DNA of 64,000 bases from JADJPO01 sp963750395 (lineage in GTDB: Bacteria > Actinomycetota > Actinomycetes > Actinomycetales > Kineosporiaceae), in assembly GCA_963750395.1 (NCBI GenBank), contig CAVVQM010000017.1, positions 164,311 through 228,310 of the forward strand. Direction: 5' to 3'. Both the position numbers and the translations under genes were made by a program. Position 1 is the first letter of the stretch. Every line of letters begins with the position of its first letter. Below the pieces are notes generated by a model. That model worked only from the letters and a program-made list of their open reading frames with translations, did no database searches and had not been told where the DNA came from. Of this stretch, positions 1-9,697 are shown one piece after another.

Positions 1-147
1 CGGGTCAGCCTGGTCCTCAAGGCCGACATCCGCACCGGCGCCCAGGCCGGGCGCACCGGGGAGATGCAGGCCAAGCTGGACCGGCTGGAGGCGGCCATCG
101 CACGGCCGGCCGCGGCACAGGACCGAGCAGAGGGCCCGACCGGGTGA
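1..147 (+). CDS. C-terminal end of an unidentified protein (5' end outside window)
   Basis: An open frame enters from the left edge and ends at the TGA at 145-147, giving the last 48 residues. The tail is charged and probably helical (it contains KADIRTGAQAGRTGEMQAKL, then DRLEAAI) and ends in a short Ala/Gly-rich stretch. The piece is too short to assign a family. The next gene starts 80 bp downstream on the same strand. Confidence 0.5.
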   Translation, partial: RVSLVLKADIRTGAQAGRTGEMQAKLDRLEAAIARPAAAQDRAEGPTG

Positions 148-226
148 CTTAGGCTGTGTTCGACCTCGCGCGACACGGATGCGGCCGAGGTATCTCGACG
201 ATGTGGCAAGAAGGGCAGCACCAGAG

Positions 227-1202
227 ATGAGCACCCAATCGGGCCGTGCCCCCCAGCCCCGGATCAATCTGCACGGGGCGGTCGATCTGAGTTCGCTGCA
301 AAGGCCCCGGCCCGGCCGCAGCGGCGGGCGGTCCCGGAGCAGGAGCAGCCGGAGCAGGTGCCGCGACGGGCGGCGGTGAGGCGTTCGTGGTGGCGGTCAG
401 CGACGCCACGTTCGTGCCCGAGGTGGTGGAGCGCTCGAGCACCGTCCCGGTGGTCCTGGACTTCTGGGCCACCTGGTGCGGACCGTGCAAGCAGTTGTCG
501 CCGGTGCTGGAGAAGCTGGCCGGCGAGTTCGGCGGCGCCTTCCTGCTGGCCACGGTGGACGTCGACGCCAATCCCCAGCTCGCGCAGGCGTTCCAGGTGC
601 AGTCGATCCCCTCGGTCTATGCGGTGATCAAGGGGCAGCCGGTCCCGCTGTTCCAGGGTGCCCAGCCGGAGGCGCAGGTCCGTCAGGTGATCGACGAGCT
701 GCTCAAGGTGGCCGCCTCGAACGGGGTCACCGGCCGGGTCGCCTCGGCCGCCGCCCCTGCGGAGGCCGCCGAGCCCGTCGAGGAGGAGCTGCCGCCGCAC
801 CACCAGGCCGCCTACGACGCCATCGACGCGGGCGATCTGGACGCCGCCGTGACCTCCTACGAGGCGGCGCTGGCCGAGGACCCCACCGACGAGATGGCCC
901 GGCTCGGCCTGGCCCAGGTCGGCCTGCTCAAGCGCACCAACGACGTCGACCCGCAGGTGGCCCGCCAGGCGGCGGCCGACTCACCGCAGGACGTCGAGGC
1001 ACAGATCACCGTCGCCGACCTCGACCTGCTCGGTGGCCACGTCGAGGACGCCTTCACGCGGCTGATCGAGACGGTCCGGCGCACCTCCGGGGCCGAGCGC
1101 GACCGGGCCCGGCTGCATCTGATCGAGCTGTTCGACGTGGTCGGTGGCACGGACCCGCGGGTGGCCTCGGCGCGGCTGGGGCTGGCCAACGCCCTGTTCT
1201 GA
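227..1202 (+). CDS. CnoX/YbbN-like thioredoxin with TPR domain (one frame break)
   Basis: The N-terminal half is a thioredoxin fold with the WCGPCK active site (codons near 475-492). The C-terminal half is a TPR-like helical repeat region, as in the chaperedoxin CnoX (YbbN), which binds unfolded proteins and can form mixed disulphides. The family's usual N-terminus is present (ATG at 227, MSTQSGRAPQPRINLHGAVDL) but in a different frame from the thioredoxin domain. From about 303 the linker GPGPAAAAGGPGAGAAGAG and the core run in the third frame to the TGA at 1200-1202. One inserted base near 298-310, beside A and C runs, explains this. A naive caller would start at GTG 387 and lose the N-terminus. 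Cytoplasmic; no signal peptide. Confidence 0.85.
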
Positions 1203-1735
1203 GCGCGACAGCCGTGCCCTGGGCGTCAGCGCGGGTGTCGGCGGGACACGCTGAGGGACAGCCACCGGGACCAGAGGCGGCGCCGGCGATATCGCGCGCA
1301 GGCGCCCGGTGGGCAATGGGCGCAGTCGGTTCCCCGCCGGTAGTGATCGTGGGCGGCGCGCGAGTGTGTGCAGATGCACCGATCGGCGCCCGCTGACGAT
1401 CGCGGGGCCACTACGTCCCCGCCTGTGACGCATGTCACTCTTCTGAACATGTGAGCCCCATCGCCTGCCGGAACCGGGTTGAAGCCATCTTCTTAGGGCC
1501 CTCGTGAGTGGCGCTTAGACCACCCTTGAGGCTTCTCCAAGGATTCTCACTCATCGTACTTGATATAGCACGGAGAGTGCTAGGCAACGGCGAAGAGGTA
1601 GAGCCGCGAATTACTGCAGGTTGACCCCGACAAGGATCTTGTGTGGTTCGATCGTGACATCGCTAGACAAAGTGGTCGGGGGCGCCGCAGGTCAACGGGA
1701 GTTGCCGCGACAGATCGAAACGAAAAGGAATCTGA
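1203..1735. other. 533-bp intergenic region
   Basis: No convincing gene. Base composition falls towards the right part (about 1480-1640), as expected for a promoter region of the glycosyltransferase at 1736. No clear -35/-10 pair, RNA or repeat was recognised. Confidence 0.4.
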
Positions 1736-2575
1736 GTGACGATCACGAGGCTCGCCGAATCACTGTCTTTATCGCGCAACGCCGGCACGCACGACCAGCC
1801 AGAGCCGGTCGGGATGCCGAAAGTATCGGTCGTCGTCCCGGCGCGAAACGAGGCCCGCAATCTACCGATAGTGCTGGCACAGATCCCTGGGGACGTCTAC
1901 GAGGTGATCCTCGTCGACGGACACTCGGTGGACGAGACCGTCGAGGTCGCCCGGCGCTGCTGGCCGGGCATCAAGGTCGTTCACCAGACCCGCAAGGGCA
2001 AGGGCAACGCCCTCGCCTGTGGATTCGCCGCCGTGAGAGGCGACATCGTCGTCATGCTGGATGCTGACGGCTCGGCCGACCCCGCCGAGATCAAGGACTT
2101 CATCGCGGCCCTGGTCGCCGGTGCCGACTTCGCGAAGGGCACCCGGTTCGCCTGCGGCGGGGCCAGTCAGGACATCACCCGTTTCCGGCGGCTGGGCAAT
2201 CGGGGCCTCAATGGTCTCGTGAACCTGCTGTACAGGACGCGTTACACCGATCTCTGCTACGGCTACAACGCCTTCTGGGTCTCGTTGCTGCCGGCCCTGG
2301 ACCTGCCCCCCGTTCACCAGGAGGGACTCGGATCGCACGACATGGTCTGGGGTGACGGGTTCGAGATCGAAACCCTGATCAACGTCCGGGTGGCGGCCAT
2401 GGGGGCCTCCATCGCCGAGGTCGGCAGTGTCGAACTCGAGCGGATCCACGGGGCGAGCAACCTCAACGCCGTGACCGATGGTCTTCGAGTGCTGCGCACC
2501 ATCGTCGCCGAACGAAAGATCACGCGTGAGCGTCGGAGCAACCGTCTTGCCCGGCAGAACCCAGCCCATTCGTGA
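1736..2575 (+). CDS. GT2 glycosyltransferase, dolichol-phosphate mannosyltransferase-like
   Basis: A 279-residue GT-A glycosyltransferase. The nucleotide-binding start is VSVVVPARNEARNLP (about residues 30-44), followed by LVDGHSVDETVE and a metal-binding DxD in VVMLDADGSADP (about residue 102). The layout matches DPM1/polyprenyl-phosphate sugar transferases, which move a sugar from a nucleotide onto a lipid phosphate or glycan. There is no C-terminal membrane segment, so it is the short soluble form. The GTG start at 1736 is chosen because an AAGGAA ribosome site lies 6-8 nt upstream. It opens the polysaccharide region. Donor and acceptor cannot be read from the sequence. Confidence 0.88.
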   Translation: MTITRLAESLSLSRNAGTHDQPEPVGMPKVSVVVPARNEARNLPIVLAQIPGDVYEVILVDGHSVDETVEVARRCWPGIKVVHQTRKGKGNALACGFAAVRGDIVVMLDADGSADPAEIKDFIAALVAGADFAKGTRFACGGASQDITRFRRLGNRGLNGLVNLLYRTRYTDLCYGYNAFWVSLLPALDLPPVHQEGLGSHDMVWGDGFEIETLINVRVAAMGASIAEVGSVELERIHGASNLNAVTDGLRVLRTIVAERKITRERRSNRLARQNPAHS

Positions 2576-2629
2576 TGCCGCTGCCGGCCAGGTCTTCCTG
2601 AGCTGGGTCGGCACCCAGCGTCAACGGCC

Positions 2630-2635
2630 TAAACT
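2630..2635 (+). promoter_or_regulatory. Possible -10 box (TAAACT) for a leaderless start at 2645
   Basis: TAAACT lies 9 nt before ATG 2645 and no proper Shine-Dalgarno sequence is positioned for that ATG. This fits the leaderless transcripts common in actinobacteria. No good -35 is visible. Confidence 0.3.
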
Positions 2636-2644
2636 CAGGTGGAC

Positions 2645-3598
2645 ATGACCTCGGCAGAACTCACCGTCGTGGTGGCCTGCCACGACGAGCGGCGTTGGGA
2701 TCATCTTGCTGCTGCCTTGGCAAGCGTGCGGGAACAAGGCGTGAAATGCGCGATCGTCGTCGGCGTCGACCACAATCGTCCACTTGCTGAGCGGATCTGC
2801 GCCACGTGGCCCGATATCACGGTCGTCGAGAACCGTTTCGAGCGGGGTGCGTCCGGTGTGCGAAACACCGGTGCCGAGGCGTGTACGACCGAGTTCATCG
2901 CCTTCCTTGATGACGACGCGGCAGCGCACCCGAACTGGCTGAGTCGCCTGCTTGAACCCTTCGGTGATCCCGATGTGGTCGGCACCGGTGGTGGTGTGGC
3001 GCCAGTTTGGGCCTGTGGCGAACGGCCGCGGTGGTTTCCTGAGGAGTTCGACTGGGCTATCGGGGCGAGTTTCCTGGGTATGCCCGTGGGCCGTGCCCAG
3101 GTGCGCAACGTGTGGAGCGAGAACATGGCTGTGCGCCGCGATGTCTTCGAGGCCGTGGGTGGGTTCCGGCTGGGGTTCGGCAAGGTGGGGCATCGATCCC
3201 GGCCCGAGGATACGGATCTGTGCATCCGTATGGCCCAGCATCGACCTCGCGGGCACTGGATCTATGTGCCCGACGCCGTCGCCGATCACCATGTCCCGGT
3301 GGCAAGGTCGACCTACCGGTTCTTCCTCAGGCGCAGCTATCTCGAGGGCCGGGGCAAGATCGAGATGGCGGAGTTGCTCGGCGATCAGGCCAGTCGCCTG
3401 GGCGATGAGCATGCGTACCTGACCCGAGTTCTGCCTCGGGGACTCGCCCGCGGGGTGCGGGATGCGCTGCGCGGCAACCCTGATGGGCTCCTTCGCGCGG
3501 GCGCGATCTCCTCGGGAGCGGTCGCCGCTGCCCTGGGGGCGAGCGCCGCGCTCAACGATCGATGGATTCGTCGCGTGCGGGGGGCGAGCCTGGTCTGA
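2645..3598 (+). CDS. GT2 family glycosyltransferase
   Basis: About 317 residues. The GT-A fold begins with LTVVVACHDERRW, the DxD-type motif is FLDDDAAAH, and there is an acceptor-side ED motif in RPEDTDLCIRMA. VRNVWSENMAVRR before the C-terminal part is typical of GT2 enzymes that extend cell-surface glycans. It is a clear paralogue of the gene at 14071-15072: both carry VDHNR.L.ER, RGASG.RN and VRNVW. GTG 2639 is an alternative start; ATG 2645 is preferred. It converges on gmd with a 35-bp gap. The transferred sugar is unknown. Confidence 0.88.
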   Translation: MTSAELTVVVACHDERRWDHLAAALASVREQGVKCAIVVGVDHNRPLAERICATWPDITVVENRFERGASGVRNTGAEACTTEFIAFLDDDAAAHPNWLSRLLEPFGDPDVVGTGGGVAPVWACGERPRWFPEEFDWAIGASFLGMPVGRAQVRNVWSENMAVRRDVFEAVGGFRLGFGKVGHRSRPEDTDLCIRMAQHRPRGHWIYVPDAVADHHVPVARSTYRFFLRRSYLEGRGKIEMAELLGDQASRLGDEHAYLTRVLPRGLARGVRDALRGNPDGLLRAGAISSGAVAAALGASAALNDRWIRRVRGASLV

Positions 3599-3633
3599 AC
3601 GCCTGGTGAGCCTCGCGAGACCCCGGATGCGCG

Positions 3634-4614
3634 TCAGCTCTTCAGAGCGTTCAGTTCATGCTTGGTCATCAGTTCGGCCAGCGCAGGGGTGTGGGTGGTC
3701 GCCGTCCAGCCGAGCGTCGTGGCGGCCTTCGAGGCATCGCCGATGAGGCTGTCGACCTCGCTCGGACGCAGGTAGCGCTCGTCCATGCGCACGTACTTCT
3801 GCCAATCCAGCCCGACCGAGCCGAAGGAGTACTCCAGGAACTGCCGGACGGAGTAGCCGGCGCCGGTGGCCACGACGTAGTCATCGGGCTCATCGCGTTG
3901 CAGCATCAGCCACATCGCGTGGACGTACTCCGGCGCATAACCCCAGTCACGCACGGCGTCCAGGTTGCCCAGAAAGAGCTCCTGCTGCTGGCCGGCGGCG
4001 ATGCGGGCGGCCGCGATCGCGATCTTCCGGGTGACGAACGTCTCGCCGCGGCGAGGGCTCTCGTGGTTGAAGAGAATGCCGTTGACGGCGAAAAGGTCGT
4101 AGGCCTCGCGGTAGTTCCGCGTCATCCAGTACGAGTAGACCTTCGCCGCCCCGTAGGGGCTGCGCGGCCAGAAGGGAGTCGATTCGTCCTGAGGCGGCGG
4201 CGTCGCGCCGAACATCTCCGAGCTGGATGCCTGGTAGTAGCGACAGCTCAGGCCGATGCGTCGAATCGCTTCGAGCAGCCGAGTCGTGCCCATGCCGGTG
4301 GTGAGACCGGTGAACTCCGGCTCGTCGAAGGAGACCCGCACATGACTCTGTGCGGCGAGGTTGTACACCTCCACCGGCTGGATCGAATCCAGCAGCGTGA
4401 CCAGACGTGAACCGTCCGTGAGATCGGCGTAGTGCAGGAAGAGGCGGGCGTCCGGATCGTGAGGGTCCTGGTAGAGGTGCTCGATGCGCTGAGTGGTGAA
4501 GGTGCTCGCACGCCTGATCAGCCCGTGAACGGTATAGCCCTTCGCCAACAGGAGCTCCGCCAGGTAGGAACCGTCCTGGCCGGTGATTCCGGTGATCAAT
4601 GCCACCTTGTTCAT
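3634..4614 (-). CDS. gmd: GDP-mannose 4,6-dehydratase
   Basis: Converts GDP-D-mannose to GDP-4-keto-6-deoxy-D-mannose, the first step to GDP-L-fucose. The Rossmann motif is GITGQDGSYLAE near the N-terminus. The catalytic YxxxK is in SPYGAAKVYSYW, with the SSSEMFG serine region upstream, and NHESPRRGETFVTRKI is highly typical of Gmd. 326 residues, slightly shorter than E. coli Gmd. It is divergent from the fcl gene at 4820, which supplies the next step, so the 4615-4819 gap should hold back-to-back promoters. Confidence 0.96.
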   Translation of the reverse strand: MNKVALITGITGQDGSYLAELLLAKGYTVHGLIRRASTFTTQRIEHLYQDPHDPDARLFLHYADLTDGSRLVTLLDSIQPVEVYNLAAQSHVRVSFDEPEFTGLTTGMGTTRLLEAIRRIGLSCRYYQASSSEMFGATPPPQDESTPFWPRSPYGAAKVYSYWMTRNYREAYDLFAVNGILFNHESPRRGETFVTRKIAIAAARIAAGQQQELFLGNLDAVRDWGYAPEYVHAMWLMLQRDEPDDYVVATGAGYSVRQFLEYSFGSVGLDWQKYVRMDERYLRPSEVDSLIGDASKAATTLGWTATTHTPALAELMTKHELNALKS

Positions 4615-4819
4615 GTCAGTTCCTTGCCCGATCCCCTGAAGGCCGATCTAAACGAGTCCTAAATGCTCGATCCCACCGTGAAGACGCTACCAGCCCCCAC
4701 CCGGCCCACGGCTACGATGCAGGTAATGGACGGGATGCCCTGCGAGCGCTGGGCGTGACGCGACGACCGGTGGCCACCGTGGCGGACGGAACCGCGGCTC
4801 AGACCTGGAGCGGAGGATA

Positions 4820-5770
4820 GTGAGCGGCTTGGCCTTGGACGACAGGCTGTACGTCGCCGGCCACAACGGCCTTGTCGGCTCGGCCATCTGGCGGGCGGCG
4901 CGGCGAGCAGGTTTCGTGAACCTGGTCGGTGCCTCCTCTCGGGAGCTCGACCTTCGTGACCCCGTCGCCGTCGACACCTTCTTCGAGCAGAACCGCCCGC
5001 GCGTGGTGGTCCTGGCCGCTGCCAAGGTGGGCGGCATCCTGGCGAACGCGAGCTACCCGGCGGACTTCATCTCGGACAACCTCAGGATCCAGCTCAACGT
5101 GGTGGACACGGCGCGGCGCTACGGCGTCGAGCGGCTGCTGTTCCTGGGTTCCAGCTGCATCTACCCGAAGTTCGCCGAGCAGCCCATCCGCGAGGAGTCG
5201 CTTCTCACGGGTGCCTTGGAGCCGACGAATGACGCGTACGCCGTGGCGAAGATCGCGGGTATCACCCAGGTCCAGGCCATCCGACGCCAGTACGGGCTGC
5301 CGTACATCTCGGCGATGCCCACCAACCTGTACGGCCCGGGTGACAACTTCGACCCCGAGGGCTCCCACGTCCTGCCCGCGTTGATCCGCCGCATCCATGA
5401 GGCCAAGCGGGATGGGGCACGGTCGGTAGCCATCTGGGGTACCGGGACGCCTCGCCGGGAGTTCCTGTACGTCGACGACCTCGCGCTGGCCGTGCTGCAC
5501 CTGCTCGACGTGTACGACCAGCCGGAACCGATCAACGTCGGAACCGGCCAGGACATCACGATCCGTGAACTGGCCGAGACCGTGGCGCAGGTCGTCGGGT
5601 GGGACGGTGACCTGGAATTCGACGCCAGCAAGCCGGACGGAACCCCGCGCAAGCTCCTGGACGTCTCACGGATCAACGCCCTGGGTTGGAAGGCACGCTT
5701 CTCGTTGGCCGAGGGGCTCCAGCTGACCTATCGGTGGTTCCTCGACCACCAGGGAGATTTGAGGAAGTGA
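4820..5770 (+). CDS. fcl: GDP-L-fucose synthase (GDP-4-keto-6-deoxy-mannose epimerase/reductase)
   Basis: Epimerises and reduces the Gmd product to GDP-L-fucose with NADPH. Seen: nucleotide-binding VAGHNGLVGSAIWR, FLGSSCIYPKFAEQPI with the catalytic Ser/Cys, and the catalytic Tyr/Lys in NDAYAVAKIAG; NLYGPGDNFDPEGSHVLPALI is a family signature. 316 residues, full length. GTG start with GGAGGA three nt upstream. Its stop overlaps the GTG of the beta-helix gene (GTGA), so the two are probably translationally coupled. A second fcl lies at 23882. Confidence 0.96.
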   Translation: MSGLALDDRLYVAGHNGLVGSAIWRAARRAGFVNLVGASSRELDLRDPVAVDTFFEQNRPRVVVLAAAKVGGILANASYPADFISDNLRIQLNVVDTARRYGVERLLFLGSSCIYPKFAEQPIREESLLTGALEPTNDAYAVAKIAGITQVQAIRRQYGLPYISAMPTNLYGPGDNFDPEGSHVLPALIRRIHEAKRDGARSVAIWGTGTPRREFLYVDDLALAVLHLLDVYDQPEPINVGTGQDITIRELAETVAQVVGWDGDLEFDASKPDGTPRKLLDVSRINALGWKARFSLAEGLQLTYRWFLDHQGDLRK

Positions 5771-7414
5771 CGGCTGTCCGGCGCTCCAGGGTCCGTGTGC
5801 TCCTGCCCTCTGTTGGTGTGACGCTGGCCTTTCTCGGTATGGACGCGGGCTGGGCCCATCTGCGCCCGGGCGAGGACGTCTCGGTGACCCAGTTGTCCCT
5901 TGTGCAGGTGCCCCAGGAGCTGGAGGTACCGGCCACGCCCGCGCCCACCACGACGCCCACCACGACGCCCACCACGACGACCGGGGCCACGGCTGCGAGC
6001 GCCGACGCTCCCTCGTCGACGGGTGCCGCCGGATCGAGCGCAGAGCGGAGCGGGACATCCACGTCGACCGCCGCTGCTGGTGGCAGGTCCGAATCGGGGC
6101 CGACGCGCGCCTCGCGGCCCGCGACCCGCGCGCCGTCCAAGGTGGCGACGGGGACGTCCGTGGCGCCCGCGCCCGCGTCCTCCCGGAACCCGGGCAGGGC
6201 CGATCTCGACTACACCATCACCAGGGCCTACTACGTGGACTGTTCGGCCGGTTCCGACACCGCCGACGGCCGCACGCCCGAGACGGCCTGGCGCAGCCTC
6301 GATCCGGCCAAGCGTCGGACCTTCTCCCCGGGCGAGGGGCTTCGCCTCAAGACCGGGTGCAGTTGGGACGGCGGCCTCGTCATAGAGGGGAACGGCACCC
6401 AGGGCGCCCCCGTGGTCGTGACGTCCTACGGGAGCGGCGCATCGCCCGTCGTGCGCAACACGAGCTCAGGGGAGTACTCGGTCGCCATCGACCTGAAGAG
6501 GCCACTATGCGGTGGTGGACGACGTCGACGCGCGGCTCAGCTCATTTTGCCGGGGTCCGGCTGGAAGGGGACAACAGCGTCGCCGGCAACGTCACGGTGA
6601 CCGACGTCGGGCTGGGCTTCATCATGGACGGCAACTACGGGCTGGTGACCCGCGCGGCGGCGCACGGTCTGCACATGGTGACAAGCACTCCCGGTGGGAA
6701 CGACGATTACGGGGCGGTAGGCTTCGCCGTCAACGGTAAGTCACAACGAGATCTCCTACTCGGTCTGCGACGGCTGTAAGGCGCCAAGCCAGGACTACGG
6801 ACATCGATGGGGGCTTCGCTGAGATCTTCAACAACGGGGATGGGACGTATATCCACCACAACAGGTCGACCAACTCCAATGGTTTCATCGAGATCGGGTG
6901 CGAACGAGGGCTAAGCGCTCCGCCAACAACGTGCGGATCGCCTACAACATCATCGAGAACTCGGACAACGCCGTGAACGTGAACCGGAACAATCGCCTTC
7001 GCCATCGATGTGGACGACCTGCGATTCGAGAACAACACCATGGTGCAGACCGAACCCGGCGATCCCGCCATCATCTTCCCCTCGGCGACTCCGTCAGGTC
7101 TGATCTCGCGGAACAACATCTACTACCTCGACGGGAAGGGCCAGGGGCAGAAGATGTGCGGCTGGTACGGGTCGGGCAGTTTCACCCACTCGCACAACAT
7201 CTACTACCTCGCCGGGGGGTACGCCTCGGGTTCAGCCTCGGCGCCAACGAGGTCATCGCAGACCCGCGGTTCCGTGACCTCGCTGGCGGCGATCTGCGGC
7301 CGTCCACGGCCAGCCCGCGGCTGGTGCCGGTCTCAGCGGCTTGGGCTACGCCGGGGATTACAACGGTGTCAACCTCGGCTCGAACGGGTGGCCATCGGCG
7401 CGTTGCAACCGTGA
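5767..7414 (+). pseudogene. Secreted right-handed beta-helix protein, heavily frame-disrupted
   Basis: Starts at GTG 5767 with a hydrophobic N-terminal segment, then a long Thr/Pro/Ala/Ser linker (TTTPTTTPTTTT). The globular part opens with YYVDCSAGSDTADGRTPETAWRSLDP, written here as the start of a pectate-lyase/parallel beta-helix fold. Later turns include NNTMVQTEPGDPA and NNIYYLDGKGQGQ. The usual family ending (DYNGVNLGSNGWP then IGALQP) closes at the TGA at 7412-7414. The protein jumps between all three frames: breaks near 6500, 6545, 6738, 6799, 6913, 6992, 7222, 7315 and 7392. Such proteins are polysaccharide lyases, epimerases or surface proteins, and context suggests action on the local exopolysaccharide. 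The number of breaks leaves true decay possible. Confidence 0.75.
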
Positions 7415-7454
7415 CCGCGCGCTGCTGATCCGTCGTCGGGATGATCGGCCCCTA

Positions 7455-8414
7455 TCAGGCCCCACGGTCCAGGGTGAGCCATCCTGGAGGCAGCAGATCG
7501 CGGGTGTCCAGGTTGGTCATCGTGAACCAGGGTCGCGGCGCGATGACGACCTGGTCGGGACGGGTACCCAGGTAGGCGCCCCACCAACTGAACGAACTGT
7601 TCGCCGTGACCAGGCCGTCGAGCCATGACATGACGACCACCAACTCGAACGGGTCGACACCCGGGGGAGGCTCAAGTGGTTCGAAGTTGCGCAGCCAGGT
7701 GAACTCCTGACGTACTGCGTCGAAGTCGTCACTGGCCACGTAGAGCTTGCCGTCCAGCCCGAGTCGCCGCATCAGCGCGTGGGCCCGTTCGTAGTAGTCC
7801 GCCCTGGCCAGACCCTGGCGGCCCATCTGCAGCGAGATCGTGTAGTCGCCGCGCCGGACGTGCAGGCCGATGTTGCCCTGACCCGGCTTCAGCAGCGTCC
7901 GCATCTCCTCGAACCAGGGTGAGGGTCTGGTGAGACGGCTCATCCGGTCGCGGATCTCGTCGGCCATGTCGTCGAAGTACTTCCACGACTGGAACATCCC
8001 GACCACCGTCGTTCCGGGCCCGACCTCGCGCAGCGCCGGTTCGTAGGTGAAGTCGCGCTCCATGTAGACAGGGGGACCCCCCGAAGGCAGGTAGGGCCCG
8101 ATGTGACGATGCCAGGCCGCGGCTCCGGGGACGGTGGGGAAGCCGAGATACATCGGCAGATGGTCGGTCGGGCGAGCGGGTGTCACCAAGCCGTTGTCGA
8201 ACACGTCCAACTCGTACTTGTAGGTGTAGGTCCGCTCGGGGCGCACATGTTCGAAGAAGCCCAGGTTGACATAGCAGGGGACACCAAGACGCTGGGCCTG
8301 GGCGAACACGGCGGCATAGGTGAAGAGTTGGTTGCCAAGGCGCTCGATCGGGTAGATGGTCAGCCCATCAGCCTGAGCCGTGCGCCGGGGCGATACCGGA
8401 AACCAGGGCTTCAT
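7455..8414 (-). CDS. Alpha-1,2-fucosyltransferase (GT11 family)
   Basis: Transfers L-fucose from GDP-fucose in alpha-1,2 linkage. Seen: GT11 N-terminal RLGNQLFTYAAVFAQAQRLG, the GDP-fucose-binding basic motif GLHVRRGDYT (near residue 188), and the C-terminal signature NSSFSWWGAYLG. 319 residues, normal for the family, soluble. ATG 8414 overlaps the stop of the flippase gene (ATGA). It is the last gene of a six-gene minus-strand operon (15072 to 7455). With gmd and fcl nearby it makes fucose a likely constituent of the exported polymer. Confidence 0.93.
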   Translation of the reverse strand: MKPWFPVSPRRTAQADGLTIYPIERLGNQLFTYAAVFAQAQRLGVPCYVNLGFFEHVRPERTYTYKYELDVFDNGLVTPARPTDHLPMYLGFPTVPGAAAWHRHIGPYLPSGGPPVYMERDFTYEPALREVGPGTTVVGMFQSWKYFDDMADEIRDRMSRLTRPSPWFEEMRTLLKPGQGNIGLHVRRGDYTISLQMGRQGLARADYYERAHALMRRLGLDGKLYVASDDFDAVRQEFTWLRNFEPLEPPPGVDPFELVVVMSWLDGLVTANSSFSWWGAYLGTRPDQVVIAPRPWFTMTNLDTRDLLPPGWLTLDRGA

Positions 8415-9697
8415 CTACTTCGGCTCTTTCGTCGGAGGGCGGACACGGCGCGGGCGAGCGGAACGGTGACGGCCAGCGCGACGACCCACTGCACCACACA
8501 ATGGATTCGGCCCACGTCGCCGATCTGAGCCGTGGCCGGCAGCGTGAGCACCCCGACCAGGGTGCCGGCGCTGATGGCGGCGTTCAGCCAGAACACGGGC
8601 CAAGCGCGGCGCCGCCTCAGACACACCGACCAGTAGAGCAAGCTGACCAAGGTGGCGGGCAGGGACAACCCGATCCAGCGCACGAGCGTCACGCCGTTCT
8701 CGACGTAGGCGGGACCAAGAGGCAGCAGGATCAGTTGTGGCAGGGCGACACAGACAAGGCTGGCCAGGGCGACGATGCCGCCGACCAGGATGAGTGAGCG
8801 CCGGGTGGCCTCGACCACGCGCTGCGGGTTGGCCACGATCTCGCGGACCAGGGAGATCAAGGTGCTGGAGATCAGCAGGGCGATCATCGTCGCGATGACC
8901 CAGGGGACGTAGAAGTAGCCGCCCTCCTCGGGGCCGAGACGCAACGTCACGATGGCCGGAAGGAGCGCGCTGATCGAGGAGGAGATCGCCGTGGTGACCG
9001 ATTCGATGGCGATGAACCGGACCAGCTCGTTCCGGGCCGGCAGCCTGCACTCACGGTCGGCGTGCAGCAGCGCCAGCCCGCGCAGGATGATCAGGTTGAC
9101 CACCAGCACCGCAATGAGCATCGGCACGGCCCAGGCGATCAGCAGAGCGGCCGACGGATCCGCCCGGCCGGCCAGTAGGGGCAGGAGGGCCAAGCGGGTC
9201 AGGGCCACCACGAGGTTCTCCAGTGGCACCCACTCCGGCTTGCCCAGTCCGAGCAGCCCGCCGTCCTGGATCATGAAGATGCTGTTGATGACCACCAGGA
9301 CGACAAAGGCCACCCGCCCGCTGGTGCCGCCGATCACCAGGTCCGGCGCCCATGGGGTGATCAGGAAGATCAGCCCGACCAGGGTGCCGGCGACGATCGC
9401 CGAGAGCAGTCCTGCGGTGATGAAGCGCCGGGTCCGGTGACCGGCCTCGGGCAGGAAGCGGCCGAAGACGTTGATCAGGTTGAGGCTGCCCACTCCGGCC
9501 AGGAAGGTGATCATGGAGATCTCCGCGGCGGCCCGCCCGATGTCGGCGGCGGTGACCGTCCGGGCCGCGACCGACCAGAAGACCAGGCCCAATCCGCCGG
9601 CCGCCACCGCGGAGAACATCAGGGAGAGGGCACCTCGCAGTGCCCCGTCGCGGGCGACCCCCGCGGCCCGCCGACGCATATCCACCCGCTGGGTCAT
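8411..9697 (-). CDS. Wzx-like polysaccharide flippase (MOP superfamily)
   Basis: 428 residues with about 12 hydrophobic segments spread along the whole chain and an Arg-rich cytoplasmic end (RRKSRSR). The early motif FWSVAARTVTAADIGRAAAE matches the first helices of polysaccharide-biosynthesis/MATE-like flippases. The expected role is to move undecaprenyl-linked repeat units across the membrane. Both ends overlap neighbours by ATGA (GT2 upstream, GT11 downstream), so it is co-translated with them. Specificity is not readable. Confidence 0.85.
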   Translation of the reverse strand: MTQRVDMRRRAAGVARDGALRGALSLMFSAVAAGGLGLVFWSVAARTVTAADIGRAAAEISMITFLAGVGSLNLINVFGRFLPEAGHRTRRFITAGLLSAIVAGTLVGLIFLITPWAPDLVIGGTSGRVAFVVLVVINSIFMIQDGGLLGLGKPEWVPLENLVVALTRLALLPLLAGRADPSAALLIAWAVPMLIAVLVVNLIILRGLALLHADRECRLPARNELVRFIAIESVTTAISSSISALLPAIVTLRLGPEEGGYFYVPWVIATMIALLISSTLISLVREIVANPQRVVEATRRSLILVGGIVALASLVCVALPQLILLPLGPAYVENGVTLVRWIGLSLPATLVSLLYWSVCLRRRRAWPVFWLNAAISAGTLVGVLTLPATAQIGDVGRIHCVVQWVVALAVTVPLARAVSALRRKSRSR

